A stretch of 64,000 nt of DNA, from assembly GCA_963807235.1 (NCBI GenBank), contig CAWEBF010000004.1:1-64000 (forward strand), written 5' to 3'. Position 1 is the first letter of the stretch. Each line of letters opens with the position of its first letter. The notes under the pieces were generated by a model. It worked only from the letters and a program-made list of their open reading frames with translations, had not been told where the DNA came from and ran no database searches. A program made the translations under genes and the position numbers. The stretch is from CAWEBF01 sp963807235 (lineage in GTDB: Bacteria; Acidobacteriota; Vicinamibacteria; Vicinamibacterales; UBA2999). Below are positions 51,226 to 58,872 of this stretch, one piece after another.

Positions 51226-53310
51226 TCAGCGAGTCTTCGCGCCGAGGCCTCGGAAGAGGGCGCCAACGAGGCCTTGAATGACGCGTTTGGCTTCCTGCTT
51301 CAGGCTGCCCGGATGGATCGGACAGAGGGCGCTGGGCACGTCGTCCCCTTCCTTGAAGTACTCGACGTAGCCGTCGCACCCGTCCACGGCCCGGTGGTAC
51401 GACAGGCGGCACATCTCGACACGCTGCAGCCCGGCGGGCTGCTCGAACCCGTGAGACGGCAGCTGGCGGGCGGTGCGCCGCATGAAGTCGGCCCAGATGG
51501 GCAGCGCCACCCGTGCACCGGACGCGCCGTCCCGAATCGACTCCGGCTGATCGAATCCGACCCATACGCCCGCCACGACCGCGGACGAGAAGCCGACGAA
51601 CCAGGCGTCGCGCGAGTCGTTGGTCGTGCCCGTCTTGCCTCCGATGACCCCGCGGACGCCGTGGGCCCGCGCGGCGGATCCGGTGCCGCGGTTCACCACG
51701 TCCTGCAGCATCGTGACCATCTGAAAGGCCGTGGTTTCCGGCAGCACGCGCGTGCGCTCGGCGTGCACGTAGTACACCTGGTCGCCGCTGCTGTTGACGA
51801 CAGAGACGAGACCACGCGGCTTGACGCGATAGCCGAGCGAGGGGAACACGGCGTAGGCCGCGGTGAGATCCATCGGCGTCACCAGGCCGCTGCCAAGCGC
51901 CAGCGACGGCACGTCGGGCTGGTTGTTCACGCCCACATTCCGCGCCAGTTGCAGCACCGGACCCGAACCGATCTGCTGCTGCACCAACACGGCGGCGGCG
52001 TTGTTGGACTCGATCAGCGCCGCGCGCAGCGTCAGCGACTCGGGCATGTTCGCGCGCTGGTCGCGCGGCATCCACACGCCTTCGGGGGCCGCCACCGCCA
52101 CATCCCGCAGGCCGCCGACAACCGACACGGGCGACAGCCCGCTGTCCAATGCGGCGGCGTACACGAAGGGCTTGAAGGCCGAGCCAGGCTGCCGACGGCT
52201 GCGGGTGGCCCTGTTGAACGGCGTGGCCGCGTAGTTGGAGCCGCCGACGACGGCCAATAAATTGCCCGTTGCGGGGTCCATGGCCACAAGCGCGGCCTCG
52301 AGCCCTTTGACGCCCACGCGCTTCAACCCGTCGCGCACGGCCGCTTCCGCCGCATCCTGCACCGCGGGAACAAAGGTCGTGTGCACGATCCAATCGGGCG
52401 GGTTGTCGCCGCCGTGGATCGCGCGGAACTGTTGCCGCAGGAACTCCTTGGCGTAGCCGTGTCTGGCCGCCGCCACGGCAGGTGGTGGCCGCACCACAAT
52501 CCGCTCCGCGCGCGCGTCACGTTCCTGGCTTGCCGTGATCTTGCCTTCCTCGCGCATGCGGGCCAGCACCACGTGGCTCCGGCGCCTGGCCGCCTCGATG
52601 TGGTTCCAGGGCGAGTAGGTGGCCGGCGCGCGGATGATGCCGGCCAGGAGTGCCGCTTCTCCCAGCGTCAGGCGCGAGGCAGGCTTCCCCAGCGCCGCGC
52701 GCGACATGGCCTCCATGCCGTAGAAGCCGCCGCCCATGTAGACGCGGTTGAGGTACAGCTCCAGGATCTCGCGCTTGCTGAGCATGACCTCCAGCAACAC
52801 GGCGAGCGCGGCCTCCTTGAGCTTTCGCGTGTAGGTGCGCGTGTTCGACAGGTAGAGCGTGCGGGCCAGCTGCTGGGTGATGGTGCTGCCGCCCTGGCGG
52901 CCGTCGCCTGGGCCCACGTTGTAGAAGGCGGCGCGGCCCAGCGCCAGCGGGTCCACGCCAGGGTGAAGGTAATACCGGTGATCCTCGACCGCAATCACCG
53001 CGTCCTTGGCAAAGGTGGCGATCTGGTTCAGTGGAACGTCCTGGCGGGCTTCGTCCAACGGAAACCAGGGGCGGCCGGCGGCGTCGTGGAACACCGTCCC
53101 GCCGACGCCGCGGTTCAGGCGATAGATGGCCCACCCGTTGCGGACAGTCCAACCGGCCCCGAGCACCAACGCCACCAACAAAGCCGCCGCCACGAGTCGT
53201 CGGGCCCAGCGCCTCCTCCACACACGCGCCAGGGCGCGGGGCCCCACTGCCGCCAGGGTCGCAAGCCTGCGGATGCGCGACGGGGCGGGGGGGACAAGGG
53301 GGTCGGTCAT
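51226..53310 (-). CDS. Class A penicillin-binding protein (PBP1A type)
   Basis: 694 residues: cytoplasmic stub, one membrane anchor (LVAAALLVALVLGAGWTV), then a GT51 glycosyltransferase with catalytic Glu in AVEDHRYYLHPGVDP and GGSTITQQLARTLYLSN, LNRVYMGGGFYGMEA and GEAALLAGIIRAP. The transpeptidase follows: SxxK in QPGSAFKPFVYA, SxN in IESNNAAAV and KTG in IGGKTGTTNDSRDAWFVG. It polymerises and crosslinks peptidoglycan. A cysteine-bearing tail (EMCRLSYHRAVDGCDGYVEY, ALCPIHPG) extends past the usual end and might form disulfides. Starts at 53310, divergent from 53412. Confidence 0.93.
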   Translation of the reverse strand: MTDPLVPPAPSRIRRLATLAAVGPRALARVWRRRWARRLVAAALLVALVLGAGWTVRNGWAIYRLNRGVGGTVFHDAAGRPWFPLDEARQDVPLNQIATFAKDAVIAVEDHRYYLHPGVDPLALGRAAFYNVGPGDGRQGGSTITQQLARTLYLSNTRTYTRKLKEAALAVLLEVMLSKREILELYLNRVYMGGGFYGMEAMSRAALGKPASRLTLGEAALLAGIIRAPATYSPWNHIEAARRRSHVVLARMREEGKITASQERDARAERIVVRPPPAVAAARHGYAKEFLRQQFRAIHGGDNPPDWIVHTTFVPAVQDAAEAAVRDGLKRVGVKGLEAALVAMDPATGNLLAVVGGSNYAATPFNRATRSRRQPGSAFKPFVYAAALDSGLSPVSVVGGLRDVAVAAPEGVWMPRDQRANMPESLTLRAALIESNNAAAVLVQQQIGSGPVLQLARNVGVNNQPDVPSLALGSGLVTPMDLTAAYAVFPSLGYRVKPRGLVSVVNSSGDQVYYVHAERTRVLPETTAFQMVTMLQDVVNRGTGSAARAHGVRGVIGGKTGTTNDSRDAWFVGFSSAVVAGVWVGFDQPESIRDGASGARVALPIWADFMRRTARQLPSHGFEQPAGLQRVEMCRLSYHRAVDGCDGYVEYFKEGDDVPSALCPIHPGSLKQEAKRVIQGLVGALFRGLGAKTR

Positions 53311-53398
53311 CGTGCGATTTGTTAGACGGACCGTTCAGTCAGTCGGTCGCTTCCCATTGCTTCGATTGAGCTTATCGCGAACCTATGCGCCTTGCGCG

Positions 53399-53404
53399 TA
53401 CCAT
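53399..53404 (+). promoter_or_regulatory. -10 box of a leaderless promoter
   Basis: TACCAT followed by seven bases and the ATG at 53412; no Shine-Dalgarno sequence. Confidence 0.5.
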
Positions 53405-53411
53405 ACGAAGC

Positions 53412-54221
53412 ATGGAAGTCCGTACGTTTCCGAACTCCCGGCGCCCCGGCGTCGGGCAGAAGCCGCGACGCGAGGGCACACGCCCCCTGCTGCCCCAGCA
53501 CGCCCGCCACTGTCCCGTCCTCGAAGCGGGCAGCGCCCTCGGGTTCATGGTCTACGCACCGCTGGAACCGAAGGAGTCGCTCTACCTCGAGTATGAGGGC
53601 GAGGGGAAATACAAGTTCGTCTACTACCTGCAGACAAAGGACGGACGCCCGACGCCGCTGTTCCAGGTCACGATGAGCTTGCCCGCGGGCAGCATCGGGA
53701 TGGCCAAGGAAGAAGTGACGTTCGTGGGCGTGCCCATGCTGTCGCGCGAGGCCGCGCTGGCCGTCGCGCGTGTGTTCTGGGTTCCGGAAGACACCGGCAC
53801 GCCGCCCGGCGCCATCGCGCTGCGCGGCGCCACGAACTTCCAGACGCCCGCCGGCTGGGACACCGTCTACACGCCCATCTTCAACATGATCGAGCGGCCG
53901 GTGGCGCCGATGCTGGTCGTGCGCGTCGAGACCGACTGGTACGCCCACGAAACCGAGTTCCGCTACGTGCTGCAGGCCGGCGAGGGCATCTCGGTGTCGC
54001 CCACTCTGCCCATCGGCCAGGTGCTCTTCGTGCCGCGCGAGGAGATCACGTTCCGCGACTGCACGCCTTCGGAGATCGAAGCCATCGAGGCGTCGCGCCA
54101 GGCCTTCAACCATCACAAGGCCGCCGCCAGCCAGCCGACGTCGTACGGGCTGACCTACAGCCCGCACTACCTGCGGCAGGCGCGGGCGCAGCGCTCCGAG
54201 GGCGAGGACAAAGGCCGCTAG
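53412..54221 (+). CDS. Conserved hypothetical cytoplasmic protein
   Basis: 269 residues, no signal peptide. Segments such as CPVLEAGSALGFMVYAPLEP, ESLYLEYEGEGKYKFVYYLQ, DTVYTPIFNMIERPVAPMLV and FRYVLQAGEGISVSPTLPIG suggest a single globular domain, and I think of the DUF6065 type; that name is from memory. No active site is evident. Its long C-terminal helix (EIEAIEASRQAFNHHKAAA) is charged. Divergent from PBP1A. Confidence 0.65.
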   Translation: MEVRTFPNSRRPGVGQKPRREGTRPLLPQHARHCPVLEAGSALGFMVYAPLEPKESLYLEYEGEGKYKFVYYLQTKDGRPTPLFQVTMSLPAGSIGMAKEEVTFVGVPMLSREAALAVARVFWVPEDTGTPPGAIALRGATNFQTPAGWDTVYTPIFNMIERPVAPMLVVRVETDWYAHETEFRYVLQAGEGISVSPTLPIGQVLFVPREEITFRDCTPSEIEAIEASRQAFNHHKAAASQPTSYGLTYSPHYLRQARAQRSEGEDKGR

Positions 54222-54227
54222 ACGGAG

Positions 54228-54770
54228 CTAGCGGCGGAGCGCCTGGTCGATCGCGTCGAGCTGCTGGTTGAGATCCGTCCAGCGGCCCTGCTCCGCTGCA
54301 ACCGTGCCCGCGAGTTCGCTTTCTTCCACGCGCAGCCTCGACAGGCTTTCCCTGCCGGCGGCGATCGTCCCCTTCAAGCTCCTTATCTCTCCAGCCACGG
54401 CCTGGCGTTCGCCGGAGTCTGAGCTTTGCGTCAGGACGCCCTCCAGGTCGGCCAGCCGGCCTTCCTGCTCAGACTGTTCGCGCTCGGTCCTCGACAGGGT
54501 TTGCCGCAGCTCGAACAGTTGCCGCGACAGCGTATTGAACCGCTGCTCCTGAATCTGCAGCCGGCCTACCGTCAGCTGGACTCGGGCGCTGGCCGACGTC
54601 AGCTGCTCGATGGCGCCGCGTAACGCCCGCACTTCGACCAGCAGCGTCCCCATCACGTCTTGACGAGCGGGCTCCTGCCCTCGCGCAGGGGCGCTGAACA
54701 CGGCTCCGAACGCGAACGCCGCGAGGACGACGGCCGCTGCCACACCGAGAACCTGGATTTTCGATCTCAT
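54228..54770 (-). CDS. Exported coiled-coil protein
   Basis: 180 residues with a signal peptide (VLGVAAAVVLAAFAFGAVF, cleavage near PARGQ). From residue 45 on it is almost entirely heptad-patterned helix (LRGAIEQLTSASARVQLTVG, LFELRQTLSRTEREQSEQEG, LADLEGVLTQ, LRVEESELAGTVAAEQGRW), so an extended periplasmic coiled coil is likely. No domain can be named. GGAGAC lies ahead of the ATG. The two convergent stops are 6 bases apart. Confidence 0.75.
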   Translation of the reverse strand: MRSKIQVLGVAAAVVLAAFAFGAVFSAPARGQEPARQDVMGTLLVEVRALRGAIEQLTSASARVQLTVGRLQIQEQRFNTLSRQLFELRQTLSRTEREQSEQEGRLADLEGVLTQSSDSGERQAVAGEIRSLKGTIAAGRESLSRLRVEESELAGTVAAEQGRWTDLNQQLDAIDQALRR

Positions 54771-54783
54771 GCCAGTCTCCTGT

Positions 54784-54789
54784 TACAGT
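54784..54789 (+). promoter_or_regulatory. -10 box of a near-leaderless promoter
   Basis: TACAGT followed by eight bases and the ATG at 54798; no Shine-Dalgarno sequence. Confidence 0.45.
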
Positions 54790-54797
54790 CTGCCCAT

Positions 54798-55211
54798 ATG
54801 TCGCTGCAACTCTTTCGCGTGATTATGCCTGTGGACGACCTGGAGTCGGCTGCCGGCTTCTATTCAACGCTGCTCGATCAGCCGGGCATGCGCATCTCAG
54901 GCGGGCGGCACTACTTCAGGTGCGGCGACGTCACACTGGCGGTGTACAGCCCGCGGGGCGACGGCGACGCGCGTGACCCGCGGCCGAACTTCGACCACGT
55001 GTACTTCGCCGTAGACAACCTGGAAGACGTGTTCGCCCGCGCGAAGGGGTTGGGCGGCCTTGCGAAGGACACCGGGGACGGCAGGCTGCCGATGGGTGAG
55101 ATTGCGACGCGCCCATGGGGAGAGCGCTCGTTCTATCTCCACGATCCGTTCGGGAACCCGCTCTGCTTCGTGGACGTGAAGACCCTTTACACGGGTCCGC
55201 CAAAACCCTAG
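54798..55211 (+). CDS. VOC (glyoxalase/bleomycin-resistance) superfamily protein
   Basis: 137 residues in two beta-alpha-beta-beta-beta units: FRVIMPVDDLESAAGFYSTL and HVYFAVDNLEDVFARAKGLG. The ending RSFYLHDPFGNPLCFVD has the DP.GN.l.f motif that supplies a metal-binding Glu in many members; here it is Cys-Phe-Val-Asp, so the fourth ligand differs. Candidate metal ligands are His in FDHVYF and others. Substrate unknown. Confidence 0.82.
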   Translation: MSLQLFRVIMPVDDLESAAGFYSTLLDQPGMRISGGRHYFRCGDVTLAVYSPRGDGDARDPRPNFDHVYFAVDNLEDVFARAKGLGGLAKDTGDGRLPMGEIATRPWGERSFYLHDPFGNPLCFVDVKTLYTGPPKP

Positions 55212-55232
55212 ACCAAAGACTGAAGACCTCTG

Positions 55233-56357
55233 TCAGGCGTTCGGACTGCCAGACAACAGCGGCTCGAGGGGCCGGCTCTCTGCCCCGTTCTCCGTGCAGA
55301 CCGCGTAGGTGCCCGCCGGGCTCGCGTAGAGCGCCACCCCGGCGTACTCACCCTTGGCGCTTAGGACGTAGAAGCTGACGTTGAAGTTTGGCTCGCCGCG
55401 GCCGTTCAGCAGCCGCCGCTCGATCGTCGCGGCCTTGATGCGCCTGAGCGCATCCATGCCGGCATCCTTTGGACTCATCCCCCGGCGCATGTTCTCCACG
55501 ATCACGAACGAGCAGAGGCCGTAGACGTTCGCTTCTCCGCGGCCGGTGGAGCCCGCGGCGCCGGCGTCGCCATCGACATAGAGGCCAGCCCCCAGCAGCG
55601 GTGAATCGCCCACCCGGCCCGGAATCTTCCAGGCCAACCCGCTGGTGGTGGTCACGCCTGCGAGCTCACTCCGCGGCGAGAGGGCGTTGCAGTTGATGGT
55701 CCCGTAGAAGTGGTCCCGGTCGATGAGCCCCTCGGCGACCATCTGAAGACCCGCTTCGAAGCCAGCGGCCGCCCGCTTCTGGGGGTCGAGATAGTGCTGT
55801 GGATCGGTTCGACGCTTCCATTCGAGCCACAGCTGTCGTGACCGCGGCGTGTTGAGATCCGTCTCGATTTCGAATCCCAAGTTGCGAGCAAACACCTGCG
55901 CGCCGGGCCCGACGAGCAGGTGATGGTCGGTTTGCTCCATCACGGCCTTCGCGACGAGCGACGGCGTCCGGACTCCCTCCAGGGCGGCCACTCCGCCCGC
56001 GCGCTTCCTCGGGCCGTGCATGCAGCAGGCGTCGAGCTGCACGACGCCATCGGCGTTGGGAAGACCGCCGTAGCCGACGCTCGTGTCCTCGGGGTCGCGC
56101 TCCACGATGTTGACGCCGGCTATGACGGCATCTAGAGGATCGGACCCGCCGACAAGGAGCCGGAACGCCTCTTCCACGCACGTGCGGGGGCCGCCGTTCT
56201 TGAACCTGTGCCCGTTCCCCGATGCGATGACGATCGGCCGGGCCGCGCTGCTTCGCACGGCTGGCGCCTGAGCCGAGGCCGGCTGGCCAAGAGCGTTGGC
56301 GGCGACGCTCGCGAGCGCCCCCGTGCGGACGAACTCTCTCCGAGTGACAGTGGACAT
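55233..56357 (-). CDS. Tat-exported N4-glycosylasparaginase / isoaspartyl peptidase
   Basis: 374 residues. Twin-arginine signal (VTRREFVRTGALASVAANAL), then an Ntn-hydrolase of the glycosylasparaginase family. The autocleavage and nucleophile site is GVTTTSGLAWKIPGRVGDSP followed by LLGAGLYVDGDAGAA; the Thr after the cleavage point becomes the N-terminal nucleophile. Upstream segments fit the alpha chain (VIASGNGHRFKNGG, DPEDTSVGYGGLPNADGVVQ, LDACCMHG). It cleaves the N-acetylglucosamine-Asn bond or isoaspartyl peptides. Start 56357 is chosen for the Tat signal. Confidence 0.9.
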   Translation of the reverse strand: MSTVTRREFVRTGALASVAANALGQPASAQAPAVRSSAARPIVIASGNGHRFKNGGPRTCVEEAFRLLVGGSDPLDAVIAGVNIVERDPEDTSVGYGGLPNADGVVQLDACCMHGPRKRAGGVAALEGVRTPSLVAKAVMEQTDHHLLVGPGAQVFARNLGFEIETDLNTPRSRQLWLEWKRRTDPQHYLDPQKRAAAGFEAGLQMVAEGLIDRDHFYGTINCNALSPRSELAGVTTTSGLAWKIPGRVGDSPLLGAGLYVDGDAGAAGSTGRGEANVYGLCSFVIVENMRRGMSPKDAGMDALRRIKAATIERRLLNGRGEPNFNVSFYVLSAKGEYAGVALYASPAGTYAVCTENGAESRPLEPLLSGSPNA

Positions 56358-56408
56358 CAGCGCCCCCAAAGTCAGCGTGAGCTAGACGGCGGGCCGGAAA
56401 CCGGCAGC

Positions 56409-57422
56409 TTACCGAATAGTCCTCGCGATCCTGAAACCCACGTTATCGCGCCGGCCCGTCGGAAGACTGTTGACCGTACCGCGTGCGGCAGATCGTGCGA
56501 ATGCAGCGCCGTACGGGAAGGCTCCGCCTCGTCGTGTACGCGCATCCCCGTCGGAGACGCGCAGCACGGGATCTTCACCGTCCTCATGGACGTCTGCTGT
56601 CTGAAAGCGCTCGACTCGATCCTGCGTCCACTCCCACACGTTTCCGTAGACATCGAACAAGCCGAGCGGATTCGGTTTCAGTGATCCGACCCGGTAGGTG
56701 CGCTGCGGATCGGTGGGATCGACTGGATCGTCTTTTGTCCGGGGAGGACGCCGCGCGAACCAGGCGTATTCGCCCAGCACGTCCTCTGACTCGCCGAAAA
56801 ATCGCGCCGTCGACGTACCGGCACGGGCCGCGAATTCCCACTCAGGTTCAGTCGGCAGCCTGTAGCCCAGGCGTCCCAGGTAGTTGCGGGGCAGGGTGAA
56901 GCCGTCGCGCAGCACGCCGCTTGGATAGACCCATTCAGTCTCTGGCAGCCCGTCTCGCGCGCTGAGCCAGTTGCAGTACATGGCGGCTTCGTACCACGTC
57001 ACCGCAATCGCCGGACCGTCGTCGCCGGGACTGAATCGACCGAGCACCTGCGCCATGCGATCCGGCTGCCCCTGGTACTGATAGCCGCGTTTCGCGTCCG
57101 GGACGGCCTCTAGGAACCGGCGGAATTGTGCGACGGTCGTTTCCGTCGTGGCGATCGCAAACGAGCGTGGAATCGTAACGGTGTGTTGAGGTTCCGCCGG
57201 AGAATCTATCGCCGGCTGCCGTCCTTTCTCATTCGCTGGCGAGCCCATCCGGACCGAGACTCGTTCTCGTACAACGACCATTGTCTGGCCTTCAGACGTG
57301 ACGAACTGGCGCCGCTCTGTCGAACCCGCGGTGCCCAGCGGCGACAGTTGGGCGGACACGCTGCCGGTGAGGATGACCGACAGGACGATGACACTCCTTG
57401 ACGTGCTGAGCATCAGCTTCAC
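56409..57422 (-). CDS. Exported SUMF1/FGE-sulfatase-domain protein lacking catalytic cysteines
   Basis: 337 residues from a GTG at 57422 with a signal peptide (cleavage near VSAQ). The SUMF1 domain is clear: TIPRSFAIATTETTVAQFRR, AVTWYEAAMYCNWLSARDGL, GYRLPTEPEWEFAARAGTST, LFDVYGNVWEWTQD and NVGFRIART at the end. True formylglycine-generating enzyme needs two cysteines in the C-terminal R-x-R-C region; here it reads FARSAARGTVNSLPTG with none, so it is unlikely to oxidise sulfatase cysteines. Relatives form ergothioneine-type C-S bonds or act as lectin-like or signalling domains. Confidence 0.82.
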   Translation of the reverse strand: MKLMLSTSRSVIVLSVILTGSVSAQLSPLGTAGSTERRQFVTSEGQTMVVVRERVSVRMGSPANEKGRQPAIDSPAEPQHTVTIPRSFAIATTETTVAQFRRFLEAVPDAKRGYQYQGQPDRMAQVLGRFSPGDDGPAIAVTWYEAAMYCNWLSARDGLPETEWVYPSGVLRDGFTLPRNYLGRLGYRLPTEPEWEFAARAGTSTARFFGESEDVLGEYAWFARRPPRTKDDPVDPTDPQRTYRVGSLKPNPLGLFDVYGNVWEWTQDRVERFQTADVHEDGEDPVLRVSDGDARTRRGGAFPYGAAFARSAARGTVNSLPTGRRDNVGFRIARTIR

Positions 57423-57478
57423 CCCTGTCGAATACTACTGAATCCCGTGCCCGTATCAGTGGCGCCGATGTACAAGGA

Positions 57479-57506
57479 AACGGGCGGGTCGAGAGACCCG
57501 CCCGTT
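57479..57506. terminator. Strong hairpin, 12-bp perfect stem
   Basis: AACGGGCGGGTC (57479-57490) and GACCCGCCCGTT (57495-57506) around a GAGA loop. It lies just past the 3' end of the DUF1552 gene (57543, minus strand) and before the start of the SUMF1-like gene, so it most likely ends the ankyrin-DUF1592-DUF1552 operon. Confidence 0.8.
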
Positions 57507-57512
57507 CATGCC

Positions 57513-57540
57513 TGAAGCCCGGAGCCTGGAGCCCGGAGCC
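57513..57540. repeat. Heptamer tandem array, YGGAGCC type
   Basis: TGAAGCC, CGGAGCC, TGGAGCC, CGGAGCC: four units immediately 3' of the DUF1552 stop and before the terminator. Same motif family as the arrays at 19080 and 20019. Confidence 0.85.
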
Positions 57541-57542
57541 CC

Positions 57543-58872
57543 CTACAGATCCAACCGTCCGGGTCCTCGCGCCCAGCTTCTCGATCTCCACGCCCGCGAT
57601 ATGGCCCATCGCCAAGAGCAGGTTCGCCGTGGGCTCGCCCTTGGCCTGGATGTGCCGGTTGCCCTTCAGCCGGCCGTTCGCTCCGCCGACGATGAGCGCG
57701 GGCGGGTTGTCGCGGTCGTGCTGGTTGCCGTTGCTCATCCCGCTGCCCCAGTAGAGCATCGTGTGATCCAGCAGGTTCCCGTCGCCGTCGGGCGTCGCCT
57801 TCAGCTTGTCCAGGAACTCGCCCAGCTTCACGATCTGATACATCCCGATCTTGGCGTACTTGGCCAGCTTCTCGGCGTCGTTGCCGTGGTGCGAGATGCT
57901 GTGGTGCGCGTCGGGGATGCCGATGTGCGCGTAGCTGCGGCTGCTAGCCTCGTGGCCGACGAGGAACGAGAACACGCGGCTGATGTCGCCCTGAAAGGCC
58001 AGGTGCATCAGGTCGTAGGTCACCGACATGTGGTCGTCGAAGGCTTCAGGCAGACCGACAGGCGCCTCGGGATTGCCCGTCAGCGTGCCCAGCCGGCTCT
58101 CCATCCGATCGAGCTGCTGCTCGACCTGGCGGATGTTGCTCAGATACTCGTCGAAGATGGCCTTGTCGGAGGCGCCCAGCGTGCCGCGCAGCTTGGCCGT
58201 TTCCTCGGTCACCGAGTCGAGCATGCTCTGCTTTTCCTTGAGGGCCGCCTTGCGCTGCTCAGACGTGCCCGTCTCCCCGAACATCCGCTCGAAGGTCACG
58301 CGCGGGTTGATGCCGACCGGCAGCGGCGTGGTGTTGTCCATCCAGGCCAGGGAGTTGAAGAACGTGCAGGGGAAGCCGTCGCAGGCCCCGGCCGACGTGC
58401 CCATGTCCTCGGTGCCGACCTCGAGGGACCGCAGCGGCGTGTCGCCCGCCACCTTGTCCGCAATCCACTGGTCGACGGTCTTGGTCGACTGGATCTTGCC
58501 GAAGGCGTCGCCCGAGTCGTCTCGCGACCCGACAGGTCCGGTGCCGTTGAGGAACGCCGAGCTGGCGCCCAGGTGGACCGACTCGCCCCACGGCGCCTTC
58601 AGCTTGCTGACCGTGACCAGCTGATCGCGGAACGGCTCCAGCGGCTGCATCACCGACTTGAACTCGAAGTCGGCGCCCACCGTGGCGGGGTGCCACGTTT
58701 CGGGATACACGCCGTTCGGCATGTAGATCGCCCCGAATCGGAACGGGCGCGCCGCGCTCGATTGGGCCGTCAACGCGGGAACCATTGCATCCAGCATCGG
58801 CAGCGCCAGCATGGTGCCGACGGATCCACGCAGGAACGTCCGGCGGGACAGATGCTTCTTCGTGATGATCAT
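57543..58872 (-). CDS. DUF1552 exported protein (one base extra near the 3' end)
   Basis: About 442 residues. Tat-like signal (LSRRTFLRGSVGTMLALPML), then the DUF1552 domain: FGAIYMPNGVYPETWHP, LKAPWGESVHLGASSAFLNG, GTSAGACDGFPCTFFNSLAW, VGHEASSRSYAHIGIPDAHH and LYWGSGMSNGNQHDRDNPPA. The normal ending GRLDL and stop (57543-57545) is reached only if one C in GACCCGG near 57560 is dropped; otherwise the frame runs on aimlessly. The family, always paired with DUF1592 in Planctomycetes and Acidobacteria, is of unknown function, probably a periplasmic oxidoreductase or sulfatase-like enzyme. Its ATG overlaps the DUF1592 stop (ATGA). Confidence 0.85.
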
